Positions 53,542 to 61,712 of a DNA stretch of 64,000 nt are shown piece after piece. The position numbers and the translations under genes are program-made. The DNA is from Caldifarciminota bacterium (lineage in GTDB: Bacteria > Hydrothermota > UBA3072). The DNA is taken from NCBI GenBank assembly GCA_016930175.1, contig JAFGHJ010000013.1, positions 1-64,000 of the forward strand, written 5' to 3'. Position 1 is the stretch's first letter; the number at the start of each line of letters is the position of its first letter. Below the pieces are notes generated by a model. The model worked only from the letters and a program-made list of their open reading frames with translations. It ran no database searches and was not told where the DNA came from.

Positions 53542-55083
53542 ATGTTTTCCGCTTTTTTTCTCCTGGCGGATAATTTACTCGTTAACCCGGGGTTCGAATT
53601 CTGGACAGAGAATAACCCTGATAACTGGACTTACGAATCAGGTATTACCGTTTACAGTGAAGAGGGTACCGTCCACGGGGGAAATTTCAGTCTTAAGGAT
53701 TCTCTTATAACGCAAACGCAAGACAACGCGGATTTAGTAAGCGAGCTGGTTAAAGTCACCCCGGGAGCTCTCTGCACTCTTAGAGTATGGGTCTATGATA
53801 ATGACCCTGCCGGTAGGCTCAGACTTTCAGCTTTTTGGAATTCGGGCGACTCGGATTATGACTCATATTCTGTTGACAGTGAGGAATGGCAGCAGCTCGA
53901 GATGGAAGTAAATGCACCTTTCACTGCTGATTCGGGAAGACTCGCGATGAGGGCGTACGATACGAAAGAAAATTGGGACGGAGACGCTGTTTTTTATATC
54001 GACGACGCGGAATTCATAACTACTACTACACCCGTGCCTCCTTTCATTAAAAGAATCTGGCATAAGCCCACTCATCCTTTGCCGGCTTATGAAGAAAACG
54101 TCTACGCGGAAATATTGGACGACGGTAATATAACAGACGATTCTCTTTATTACGGAATCAATAATCCGGATCCTTGTTTTGGTATTTATCACTCCGCGAT
54201 TAACGGAGATACTTTTCTTTACAGTATCCCGTGCCAGGCAGAAGGGGATACTGTTTTTTATTATCTGTGGGTAAAAGATGATTATGATTCAATTACCGTT
54301 TCCGATACGAACGCCTATTATGTGGGTAATAAAGGAATAGTAATCAACGAAGTTTGTTACGACATCCCGGGTTCAGACACAGCCTGTTTTATAGAATTAT
54401 ATGGTTTTCCAGGAGCTTCTCTGGATGGGATAGAAGTTGTTGGGGTAAACGGTCTAAACGGCGAAGATTATGAAGTAATTGACCTTACCGGTTATTCGAT
54501 ACCGCCTGATGGTTTTTTTGTTATCGCGCAGGACAGTTGTGTGGCGAATGCCGATACGATTACGGATAATGTCGATTTGCAGAACGGTCCGGATAATATC
54601 GAACTGAGATTTAACGGAATAGCAATAGACGCGCTGGGATACGGAAGCGGCGATTTTATATTCACGGGAGAAGGATTGCCGGCTCCGGATATAGAGGATA
54701 CTAATAGTTTGTCGCGATATCCGAACGGTGAAGATACGGATAACAACGTGAATGATTTTGTGGTAACTCTTAGATCGCCCGGAGAAGAAACCACTGCTTC
54801 GGTTGAAGAGATTTACTCTGAGACGCCTTTTGAGTTATCCTTCTCATCCGTTATGTCAGGGCAACGAGCGAATTTTGTGATCGATGTGAGAAAAAAAGGA
54901 GATATAGACTTTTCTATATTTAATGTATTGGGACAGCGGGTTTTTGAATTTAAAAAAGACTTTTTGAGTCCCACTTCGCATAAAATCGAGTGGAATACTA
55001 AGGATGTTTGTCCCGGTGTGTATTTTTGCAGGTTGAATTTCGAGGAAACAAATTTAACCGAGAAAGTTTTAATATTGAAATAG
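53542..55083 (+). CDS. Secreted protein with lamin-tail and C-terminal sorting-like domains
   Basis: Surface or extracellular protein. From ATG 53542 there are 513 residues: CBM-like sandwich (about 12-160; LLVNPGFEFWTENNPDNWTY), a linker with an Ig-like part, a lamin-tail domain (about 270-425; IVINEVCYDIPGSD, FIELYG), and a C-terminal FlgD-like domain (FELSFSSVMSGQ, FNVLGQRVFEF, VCPGVYFCRLN, KVLILK). The ATG lies inside what looks like a signal peptide: reading 11 codons further up to ACG at 53509 gives KRVFILTVFNMFSAFFLLA right after a G8 run that could be the ribosome site. So translation may begin at a non-standard ACG, or the G8 run hides an error. Promoter at 53446-53473. Confidence 0.8.
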   Translation: MFSAFFLLADNLLVNPGFEFWTENNPDNWTYESGITVYSEEGTVHGGNFSLKDSLITQTQDNADLVSELVKVTPGALCTLRVWVYDNDPAGRLRLSAFWNSGDSDYDSYSVDSEEWQQLEMEVNAPFTADSGRLAMRAYDTKENWDGDAVFYIDDAEFITTTTPVPPFIKRIWHKPTHPLPAYEENVYAEILDDGNITDDSLYYGINNPDPCFGIYHSAINGDTFLYSIPCQAEGDTVFYYLWVKDDYDSITVSDTNAYYVGNKGIVINEVCYDIPGSDTACFIELYGFPGASLDGIEVVGVNGLNGEDYEVIDLTGYSIPPDGFFVIAQDSCVANADTITDNVDLQNGPDNIELRFNGIAIDALGYGSGDFIFTGEGLPAPDIEDTNSLSRYPNGEDTDNNVNDFVVTLRSPGEETTASVEEIYSETPFELSFSSVMSGQRANFVIDVRKKGDIDFSIFNVLGQRVFEFKKDFLSPTSHKIEWNTKDVCPGVYFCRLNFEETNLTEKVLILK

Positions 55084-55302
55084 AGAGTAGTTAAACTAAG
55101 CTTTTCGCTATCGGCTTTCGGCTTTTAGCTAATAAAAAAAACAACAAAAATCCTTTGTGCGTTCTGTGTCTCTGTGGGAGAGATTTTTATAGTTGGTGCG
55201 TTAGTGCGTGGGTGAGTTGGTGGGTTGGTGGGTTTTTTAACAGACCAACGGACTAACCGACCAACAGACCAACAATTAAATGAATCTGTGTTCATCTGCG
55301 TC
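55084..55302. repeat. Phrase-like intergenic repeats between convergent genes
   Basis: GCTTTTCGCTATCGGCTTTCGG, TGCGTTCTGTGTCTCTGTGGG, TGGTGGGTTGGTGGG and CAACGGACTAACCGACCAAC. The same phrases occur at 16.3 and 53.3 kb. No clear terminator for either flanking gene. Confidence 0.6.
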
Positions 55303-56094
55303 CTATTCCTTATAATAATTCTCTCTCCAGTGCCCGACGAATGCGGCGATGGGAATTTTCGCAGTTTCTAAATAATCTTTTAGTAATTCCACAAACTTTT
55401 CCATTTTCTTTCTATCCTTTAAGTACTCGTAACTCTCCGGGAATTTATTTTTTAAAATCTCCCTGAAATTTTCTCCGCCGAGACGGGTATTCAGAACTTC
55501 GACTAGGTAATAATCTACTATTCCTTTAGTTTTCTTTAAAACTTTCCTTACTTCTGTAAGCTTTGGAATAACGGGACTTATAAAACAAAAGGTGTTTATC
55601 CCTTCTTTATTTAATTTTTTAAGCGCTTTAATCCTTCTTTCGCTTTTTGGGGCGTGTGGTTCGAGAATCTTCCTCACTTTTTCCGGAAAGCAATTTACGG
55701 TTAGACCGACACTTAAGTTTTTAAATTTTTTCAGTATATCGATGTCTCTTAAAACTAAATCGGACTTGGTGAGAATCGAGAGGTTAGTATTTTTGTCCAT
55801 ATTTTCGAGGACTCTTCTGGTGAGTTTACGCTCTTTTTCGAGGGGTTGATACGGGTCTGAAACCGAACTCATCGATACTTCTCCGCCAATCTTTTCTTTT
55901 GCGAGCTCAGGGGCATTTGTCTTTACTTCGATCCACGTTCCCCACTGTCCGTAATCTTTCCACCTGCTCATATACCGGGCATAGCAGTAAGCGCATCTGT
56001 GTCCGCAGCCCACGTACTGGTTAATTGTATATTCTATGCCGGGAAGTTTTGTCCTTGTGTATATCGATTTTGCTTCTCTCTCGATAATTTTCAT
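55303..56094 (-). CDS. Radical SAM protein, spore-photoproduct-lyase-like
   Basis: The 263-residue product has the cluster motif CGHRCAYCYARYMSRW (CX3CX2C, near residues 31-38), SSVSDPYQPLEKERKLTR near 80, ILTKSDLVLRD near 106, and VGLTVNCF. This matches the Rv2578c/SplB-related group (TVGCGHRCxYCYAR, VSDPYQPxE, TKSxLxxRD), which cleaves S-adenosylmethionine; most members have unknown substrates. Length slightly short for the family. It stands alone, and its minus-strand end faces the lamin-tail gene. Confidence 0.9.
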   Translation of the reverse strand: MKIIEREAKSIYTRTKLPGIEYTINQYVGCGHRCAYCYARYMSRWKDYGQWGTWIEVKTNAPELAKEKIGGEVSMSSVSDPYQPLEKERKLTRRVLENMDKNTNLSILTKSDLVLRDIDILKKFKNLSVGLTVNCFPEKVRKILEPHAPKSERRIKALKKLNKEGINTFCFISPVIPKLTEVRKVLKKTKGIVDYYLVEVLNTRLGGENFREILKNKFPESYEYLKDRKKMEKFVELLKDYLETAKIPIAAFVGHWRENYYKE

Positions 56095-56397
56095 AGTTAG
56101 AATATAGAATGTTTTTTCTTTTACTCAAGGCTTACCTGGCAAGAAAAAATATTGATCACAAAGAATATAAAGAAGACAAAGTAACAACAATTTATTAAAC
56201 CACGAAATACACAAAATACACGAAACCCAACAACGACTTCAGATTTGTGTAAAAAAAATACACTAAAAATAATTGAATCGAAGAGAACACAAAGTCATAA
56301 GTCACTATCGGCTAAACGCAAAAAACCAAACCAACGGATTAATTGTTTAACAGATTAACGGTTTAAGAAACTGGAATTTTGAAACCTGGGAAAAATT
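56095..56397. repeat. Phrase-like intergenic repeats
   Basis: ACCACGAAATACACAAAATACACG, AGTCATAAGTCACTATCGGC and ACGGATTAATTGTTTAACAG phrases. The upstream end of the radical SAM gene lies at 56094; no consensus promoter is obvious for it. Confidence 0.55.
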
Positions 56398-56452
56398 GGG
56401 GGCAAAGTCCAAACAATATACAATATGATATTGTTAAACGATGCCCCCTTAT
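56393..56452 (-). terminator. Terminator of the RRM gene
   Basis: GGGGGC (56398-56403) and GCCCCC (56443-56448) close a long hairpin that also contains AACAATAT/ATATTGTT as an inner stem. On the minus strand it is followed by AATTTTT. Placed about 35 bases after the RRM stop. Confidence 0.7.
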
Positions 56453-56484
56453 ATTTAGATAGTTATATATTTATTAGATAACTT

Positions 56485-56799
56485 CTAATTTGACCATCGG
56501 GAGCGGCCGTAGCTGGGTGCTCCGCTTCTTCCTCTGGAACCACCTCTGTAGCCTTCCGGACGGGGGCGAGCTTCATTAACGGTAATTTCTTTACCTTTAA
56601 ATTCTTTGCCGTTTAAACCGGCAATCGCTGCCTCTGCTTCTGCTTTGTTAGGCATTTCGACAAATCCAAATCCTCTGGGTTCGCCTGTATACCTGTCTTT
56701 AATCATTCTAACCGAAGTCAATTCTCCGTAAGCTGCAAAAGCTTCTTTAATCTCTTCTTCAGTTAGTTGTGACGAAATGTTACCTACGTATATATTCAT
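56485..56799 (-). CDS. RNA-binding protein with single RRM domain
   Basis: The 104-residue product has one RRM (residues 1-80) with RNP2 IYVGNI near 3-8 and RNP1 RGFGFVEM near 42-50, then a Gly/Arg/Ser-rich tail (about 81-104). This is the layout of bacterial cold-inducible Rbp-type RNA chaperones found in cyanobacteria and many environmental phyla. ATG follows AAAGGAGG. The promoter is about 180 bases upstream, leaving a long leader that may regulate expression, for example at low temperature (inference). Confidence 0.95.
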   Translation of the reverse strand: MNIYVGNISSQLTEEEIKEAFAAYGELTSVRMIKDRYTGEPRGFGFVEMPNKAEAEAAIAGLNGKEFKGKEITVNEARPRPEGYRGGSRGRSGAPSYGRSRWSN

Positions 56800-56982
56800 G
56801 TTACCTCCTTTTAGGTTTGAATATTTACATGTTTTTGTAAATGTAATTAAGGCTGAATACGATTTTACGGAAAAACGTATTAAGATGTATAACCGGCAAA
56901 ACCAGAAGGGAGATAAATGAATTAGAAAACAATTAAATTCCTATCGATCTTGAAGGTTCCATAACCTACATTTACTGCTTCT
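56800..56982 (-). promoter_or_regulatory. Long 5' leader of the RRM gene
   Basis: About 175 transcribed bases between the promoter and the RRM start. AT-rich, with no open frame worth calling. Similar RRM or cold-shock genes often have long structured leaders, so structure here is plausible but I do not see a clear hairpin. Confidence 0.4.
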
Positions 56983-57010
56983 AAAATACTTAATTTTTAA
57001 GAAAAGTCAA
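56983..57010 (-). promoter_or_regulatory. Promoter of the RRM gene
   Basis: Minus strand TTGACT at 57010-57005, 16-base spacer, TATTTT at 56988-56983. Confidence 0.55.
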
Positions 57011-57168
57011 GGGGGAAAGAAAAAAAATTGAACCACAAAGGTCACAAAGAACTCAAAGTTTTTACTTTTTATCTTTTTACTAATTTGCTAATCAACTAAT
57101 TAACGAATATACGGATTTTTAGATCCGAAGAATCTACGTCCGTAAAATGATAGTAATAGATTTGGAGT

Positions 57169-57381
57169 TTACAGTGAACATCCCTTATTTTTTGATTCTC
57201 TTCTGTCTTTACCACTTCGGCGGTCTTCACCATTTCTGCGTTCAGGACCAGTGTAGTCGGAATCCGAATTTTTTCTGCGCTCTTTTCCGCTTCGACGGTC
57301 TTTGCCTCTTCTCCTATCGGCTCCCTTATATCTGGGAGTAAAAATTATACGTTCTCGTCTCTCTGTTTCTTTTTCTTCCAT
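57169..57381 (-). CDS. Small Arg/Lys-rich repeat protein (GKDRR motif)
   Basis: The 70-residue product is highly charged with about seven copies of an RR-centred motif: GADRRRGKDRRSGKERR, then GPERRNGEDRRSGKDRR. GxxRRxxxxRR strings occur in linkers of several bacterial proteins but I know no function for a free-standing one. AGGAGG lies 11 bases before ATG, and a TTGACT box lies upstream. It could be an RNA- or DNA-binding basic peptide, near the RRM gene (inference). A shorter opposite-strand frame is a shadow of it. Confidence 0.7.
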   Translation of the reverse strand: MEEKETERRERIIFTPRYKGADRRRGKDRRSGKERRKNSDSDYTGPERRNGEDRRSGKDRRESKNKGCSL

Positions 57382-57433
57382 CTTTTCTATTGCCTCCTGT
57401 TAAAATTAAGCGCAACAAATCTTATGTTTAAAA

Positions 57434-57461
57434 AATAATAGCAAAATATACGGAAAGTCAA
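57434..57461 (-). promoter_or_regulatory. Probable promoter of the Arg-rich protein gene
   Basis: Minus strand TTGACT at 57461-57456 and ATTATT (16-base spacer) or TATTAT (15) at about 57440-57434. Confidence 0.45.
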
Positions 57462-57469
57462 CCCCCGAA

Positions 57470-57767
57470 AAAGAACTTACCACGGAGGACACAGAGAAAA
57501 GACAAGCACACAGAAAACACAGAGCCACCCCACATCACACCAAAAAATGGAACGCAGATAAACGCAGATTTAAAAGGATTTTTATTTGTTATTTTTTGAC
57601 TAATGACTGGCGACTAGTGACTGATGACCCGGATAACCACAAAGAACACAAAGATACTAAAATTATAACTGTTGGTCTGTGGGTCGGTTGGTGCGTTAGT
57701 CTGTTAAAAAACACATCAACGCACTAACCCACTAACGCACTAACTAAATATTATTTTTAATATTTAA
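57470..57767. repeat. Phrase-like intergenic repeat, copy W2 (long inverted pair) and flanking phrases
   Basis: About 57477-57657 is the inverted counterpart of W1 at 46553-46706. The rest (57660-57750) carries GTTGGTCTGTGGGTCGGTTGG and AACGCACTAACCCACTAACG phrases running up to the PriA stop. No gene seen. Confidence 0.8.
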
Positions 57768-59690
57768 TTAAAGCATATTTATAGGGTCTATTTCTAAGGA
57801 GATTTTTACTCCGGGAATCTTTTTGTTATAGAGCTTCTTTAAGATGTTTTGAAGGGCAGAGCTATTTTTTGACTTTAACAGCATATGAAATCGAAAATAT
57901 TTCTCTATTTTTCCGATGGGGCAGGCAACAGGTCCGAGAATAGTTATTTTTTTTGATTCCACCATGCTTTCTATTGTTTTCTTTAATTTAACGGAAGCGT
58001 TTTCCGCCTTTTTTATTTCTTTAGACTTGATAATAATTCTTGCCAGTTTGGTGAAAGGCGGGTAGTTGGCGGATTCTCTGAATCTTATTTCTTCTTTGTA
58101 AAAATCTCTGTAACTATGAGCCGATGCGCTTTTTATCGCGTAGTGATTTGGATTTGAGCTCTGTATTAAAACTTTCCCCGTTTCGCCTCTGCCCGCTCTG
58201 CCCGCAACCTGCGAGAGAAGTTGAAAAGTTTTCTCAGTTGCTCTAAAATCAGGAAAGTTTAGTGCTGTATCCGCTGAAACAACGCCTACAAATCCTATAT
58301 CTGGGAGGTCGAGTCCTTTTGTTACCATCTGGGTTCCCAGAAGTATTTGAATCTCTCCTTTCTTTAATTTACTGTATATTTCTTCGTGAGAGTGCCTGCC
58401 GGAAGTGCTGTCTGTATCCATCCTTTTGATATTGTATCCGGAATATTTCTTTTCTATTTCCTCTTCTATTCTTTGTGTTCCCCATCCCAGATAAAATATT
58501 TCTTTACCGCAGACGGGGCATTTCTCTATTCGTTCGACGCGGTATCCGCAGTGATGACATATTAACGTGTTTGTTTTTTTATGAAGAGTTAAACAGATAT
58601 CGCAGTCCCTGCAGCGGGCAACCCATCCGCAATTATAGCATTTGCCGTAAGGAGCGTAGCCCCTTCTGTTTAAAAAAAGAATCACTCTTGATGGCTTTTC
58701 TTTATTCAAAGTATCTTCTATTTCTTTTTCCATGACTTCAGAGAAAAGCTTACCACCAGGGTCCGCGATTTTTACTTCCGGTAAGTCCATACCTTTTACT
58801 CTTTTGGGTAGTTCGAGAAGTTTATACTTGCCGGTTTCCGCATTATAAAAGGACTCGATAGAAGGTGTGGCGCTGCCGAGAATAACCGGAAAATTTCCTA
58901 TTTTCCCCCTCATAACCGCGACATCACGTCCGGAAAATCTTGGTTTGAGGTCTTCCTGGCGGTATGAGTCGGAGTGCTCTTCATCGACTATAATTAAGCC
59001 GAGATTTTTAAAGGGACTGAAAACACTCATTCTTGAACCAACCCCGATCTTTAAATTTCCGTTTATAGCGTTTACCCAGTATGAATATCTCATCCCTTTT
59101 GATGATTTGTAATTGTACGATTCGCCGATTCCGAATCTGTCCCTTATTCGCTCGATAACCTGCGGTATCATTGAAATTTCCGGTGTTAAGTAGAGCACAC
59201 TTTTCCCTTTGTCTATTACCTGTTCCATCAATCGTAAGTAGATTTCTGTCTTTCCGCTTCCCGTGACCCCGAAGAGAAGAAAAGTCTCGAAACGTTCCTC
59301 TTTTATGGCTTTCAATATTTTTTTATACGCTTTGTTTTGAGATAGATTTAATTTGATTGTAGATTCTTTTTTTGTATATTCTTTAAATGCCTTGACTTTC
59401 TTCATTATCGGAGGAAGACAGAAAGAAAATACCAGACCGAGAGGGCAGACGTAATAACTTGAGACCCATAGACAAAGCTTAAATAAGTCCGGAGGCAAAT
59501 CCAGTATCTTTCTCTGAATTTCTTTTGCGCCTTTAAAAGGTTTTCCCTCTTCTATGACGACTCCCTCTATTGTTTTATTTCTGAAAGGTATACGGACAAC
59601 GCTTCCCCTTTGTAATTTAAGGTCTTCCTTTCCTGTGTAAGTGAAAAGGCTAAATTTATCTATGGGGACGGCTACATTAAAGTATTTCAT
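57768..59690 (-). CDS. priA: Primosomal protein N' (replication restart helicase)
   Basis: Superfamily 2 helicase that reloads the replisome at stalled forks. The 640-residue product has the DNA-binding N-terminal part (VAVPIDKFSLFTY), Walker A FGVTGSGKTEIY near 140, the DEEH box LIIVDEEHSDSYRQ near 232, LGSATPSIES near 273, the eight-Cys zinc region (CYNCGWVARCRDCDIC, then CHHCGYR and CPVCGKE; about 351-395), and motif VTKGLDLPDIGFVGVV with QVAGRAGRGE near 495. Shorter than E. coli PriA (732) mainly at the N terminus. Its start overlaps the upstream HhH gene stop by 4 bases. Confidence 0.96.
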   Translation of the reverse strand: MKYFNVAVPIDKFSLFTYTGKEDLKLQRGSVVRIPFRNKTIEGVVIEEGKPFKGAKEIQRKILDLPPDLFKLCLWVSSYYVCPLGLVFSFCLPPIMKKVKAFKEYTKKESTIKLNLSQNKAYKKILKAIKEERFETFLLFGVTGSGKTEIYLRLMEQVIDKGKSVLYLTPEISMIPQVIERIRDRFGIGESYNYKSSKGMRYSYWVNAINGNLKIGVGSRMSVFSPFKNLGLIIVDEEHSDSYRQEDLKPRFSGRDVAVMRGKIGNFPVILGSATPSIESFYNAETGKYKLLELPKRVKGMDLPEVKIADPGGKLFSEVMEKEIEDTLNKEKPSRVILFLNRRGYAPYGKCYNCGWVARCRDCDICLTLHKKTNTLICHHCGYRVERIEKCPVCGKEIFYLGWGTQRIEEEIEKKYSGYNIKRMDTDSTSGRHSHEEIYSKLKKGEIQILLGTQMVTKGLDLPDIGFVGVVSADTALNFPDFRATEKTFQLLSQVAGRAGRGETGKVLIQSSNPNHYAIKSASAHSYRDFYKEEIRFRESANYPPFTKLARIIIKSKEIKKAENASVKLKKTIESMVESKKITILGPVACPIGKIEKYFRFHMLLKSKNSSALQNILKKLYNKKIPGVKISLEIDPINML

Positions 59691-61234
59691 ATGGAGATAG
59701 CTAATCCTACTTCGTGAGAAATTGTTTCTTTAAAATCGATACTCCACTTAAGATATAGTTGTACAGGTAATATTTTTTCTCCCAGGATAAGATATAAGCG
59801 TCTGCCTGAACCGTAGAGTTGTTTTATAGTAAACTTGCCCGGTAGATCGTTTTCATAGGCGTAGATTCTTGAATCCCAGTTATCTGTTTCGTAAAATACT
59901 AAGCGTCCTTCGAGGATGTAATCTTTAGAGTAACGGCAAGAGGTATAAGCGAGGAAACCGGAACCATCCCGGGCGTTTAGAACTTCAAAGCGGCTTCTGA
60001 AAGTTAAATCTTTTACTTTGTGTAACAAATCGAATCTGCCGCTGTTTTTCCCCCTCTGGGTTTTTATTCTGTTTTGTATCTCAAGGTTTTTAACAGGGTA
60101 AAAGCCAAGATGAAATTCCGCTATTCTATCGAAAGATTCCATACTTGAAATGGTACGTGAGAGTTCGGTGAAGATACCGGCGGATAAAACGGGTGAAATC
60201 TTTCTCGTGTAGCTTACATAAAAAGCTTCTTCATCTTTATAGAAAGGAGAACTTCTTAAGGTAGGTAATGAGTCTTTTAAGTTAACATATATAGCTTTTA
60301 ATCCTTTGCCGTTATCTATACCCATCGAATAAGACAGACTGTTTTTTGTTTCTTTAAAAGTATTGCCTCCGGCCGCGATTTCAAAACGGAAGAGATTTCC
60401 CGCGAGTTCCTTATCGGCATAAAAAGAACCCAATCCGTGTTTTCCTCTTTCTTCAGATTCGCTAAAACTTCCAGTTAATCTTATTGAGGAAAATTTATAA
60501 CTCGCTCCCAGAAGTTTTTCTTCGCCCCAGCTGGTTTCCTCGAGATAAGAACCGAAAAACATAAAATTTTTCCACTTCCCTGCGATGCCTCTGAAGAAAT
60601 TTTCTTCGAACGTAGAAAGATGCGGACTGAAACCTTTTTCTCCGGGTATTATCCCTGCGCTGCGGTAAAAGAAGCCAGGTTTACCCAATATAATTCCCAT
60701 TCCTAGGTCTAGGTCATAGTCTCCTATAACGAGTTTTTCGGGAATATAAATCGAAACGGAGTAATAATCGAGATAATTATCCTCATCATAGTCTTTTTCG
60801 GTAAGACCGTTTACGAGTAAGCCTTTATATGGAATGGTAATTCTATTGTATATTTTGTTTTGAGATTCTTCTTCCTTATGTTCGAAGCGGGATAAAAAAT
60901 CGAATCCCGCGGGTTTTCTTCTTCTTTTTGAGTCTTTTACCGTTACGTAGTTTTCTATTCTATCGAAAAGATAAGGTGTCATTCCTTCGATTAAAAGTAA
61001 TTCTTCTTTTTTAGTAAAAAGGTGTTCTTTTCTGTATTTTATTGTCCTTTCCGCGAGGTAAGTGTCGAAATACGGTATGAGCATCAATTCGACTTTTCTC
61101 GCGGTGTTTATATTTATCGGATTTTCCTTTAATCTTCTTATTGTCTCTAAGAGCTCAGGCGTTTTTGCGATTTCCTGGTCTATTTCAAACGGCTCTATTG
61201 ATATGAGACAAAATAGCAATAACAGTTTTTCCAT
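59687..61234 (-). CDS. Helix-hairpin-helix protein with outer-membrane barrel-like body
   Basis: The 515-residue product has a signal peptide (about 1-18), then a helix-hairpin-helix (HhH) region (about 30-105; ENPININTARKVELMLIP and LLLIEGMTPYLFDRI), and then many amphipathic strands (about 120-515). HhH followed by a barrel is a recurring layout in Bacteroidota-like genomes with unknown function; the HhH may bind DNA or protein at the surface. It overlaps the NUDIX gene by about 50 bases and priA by 4, so translation is coupled. Confidence 0.8.
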   Translation of the reverse strand: MEKLLLLFCLISIEPFEIDQEIAKTPELLETIRRLKENPININTARKVELMLIPYFDTYLAERTIKYRKEHLFTKKEELLLIEGMTPYLFDRIENYVTVKDSKRRRKPAGFDFLSRFEHKEEESQNKIYNRITIPYKGLLVNGLTEKDYDEDNYLDYYSVSIYIPEKLVIGDYDLDLGMGIILGKPGFFYRSAGIIPGEKGFSPHLSTFEENFFRGIAGKWKNFMFFGSYLEETSWGEEKLLGASYKFSSIRLTGSFSESEERGKHGLGSFYADKELAGNLFRFEIAAGGNTFKETKNSLSYSMGIDNGKGLKAIYVNLKDSLPTLRSSPFYKDEEAFYVSYTRKISPVLSAGIFTELSRTISSMESFDRIAEFHLGFYPVKNLEIQNRIKTQRGKNSGRFDLLHKVKDLTFRSRFEVLNARDGSGFLAYTSCRYSKDYILEGRLVFYETDNWDSRIYAYENDLPGKFTIKQLYGSGRRLYLILGEKILPVQLYLKWSIDFKETISHEVGLAISI

Positions 61235-61712
61235 CTTTTATTTTACCTGAACGGACTTTTGAAAGCGCTTCTTCTATTTTTATTTTCACGACTTCGATGT
61301 TTTCATCTTCTTCCGCTTTTTTCACTGCTTCCTCAAGATCTGTTGCTTTGAACAGGTGGATTTTCTCATTGCTGTAGCCGGGTGTGAGGTAGACCCAACC
61401 AAGTTTTTCAAGTTTTCCGGGTTTATAGTTTATTTCTTCCTGAAGTTCTCTCTTAATCGATTCTTCCGGGGTTTCTCCCTTTTCAATGGTTCCGGCGGGT
61501 ATTTCAAGTACATAATCTTTTACTGAATAACGGTATTGTTTTACAAGAATTATTTCGGAGGGATTGAGAATAGGTAGTGCAGCGACAGCTCCCGGATGAG
61601 ATACGTACTCTCTAAAAGTTTTTATTCCGTTTGTAAGTACGACTCTATCCGCGTTGAGACTTAAAAGATTGCCGGTAAAAATTCTTTTTTCTTCAACCGC
61701 TTTTTCTTTCAT
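61185..61712 (-). CDS. NUDIX hydrolase, ADP-ribose pyrophosphatase-like
   Basis: The 175-residue product hydrolyses nucleoside diphosphate linkages, most likely ADP-ribose. The NUDIX box begins in PAGTIEKGETPEESIKREL and continues QEEI (near 73-97); the final Gly of the consensus is replaced by Asn, but the catalytic Glu residues remain. The preceding QYRYSVKDYVLEIPAG and following GWVYLTPGYSNEKIHLFKA are typical of the ADPRase group. Start overlaps the upstream gene (ATGA) and its 3' end overlaps the HhH gene. Confidence 0.93.
   Translation of the reverse strand: MKEKAVEEKRIFTGNLLSLNADRVVLTNGIKTFREYVSHPGAVAALPILNPSEIILVKQYRYSVKDYVLEIPAGTIEKGETPEESIKRELQEEINYKPGKLEKLGWVYLTPGYSNEKIHLFKATDLEEAVKKAEEDENIEVVKIKIEEALSKVRSGKIKDGKTVIAILSHINRAV

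Noticed and set aside
55084-55302. CRISPR-like array
   Set aside because: The repeated words (GGTGGGTTGGTGGG and similar) are short and irregular, with no unique spacers of constant length.
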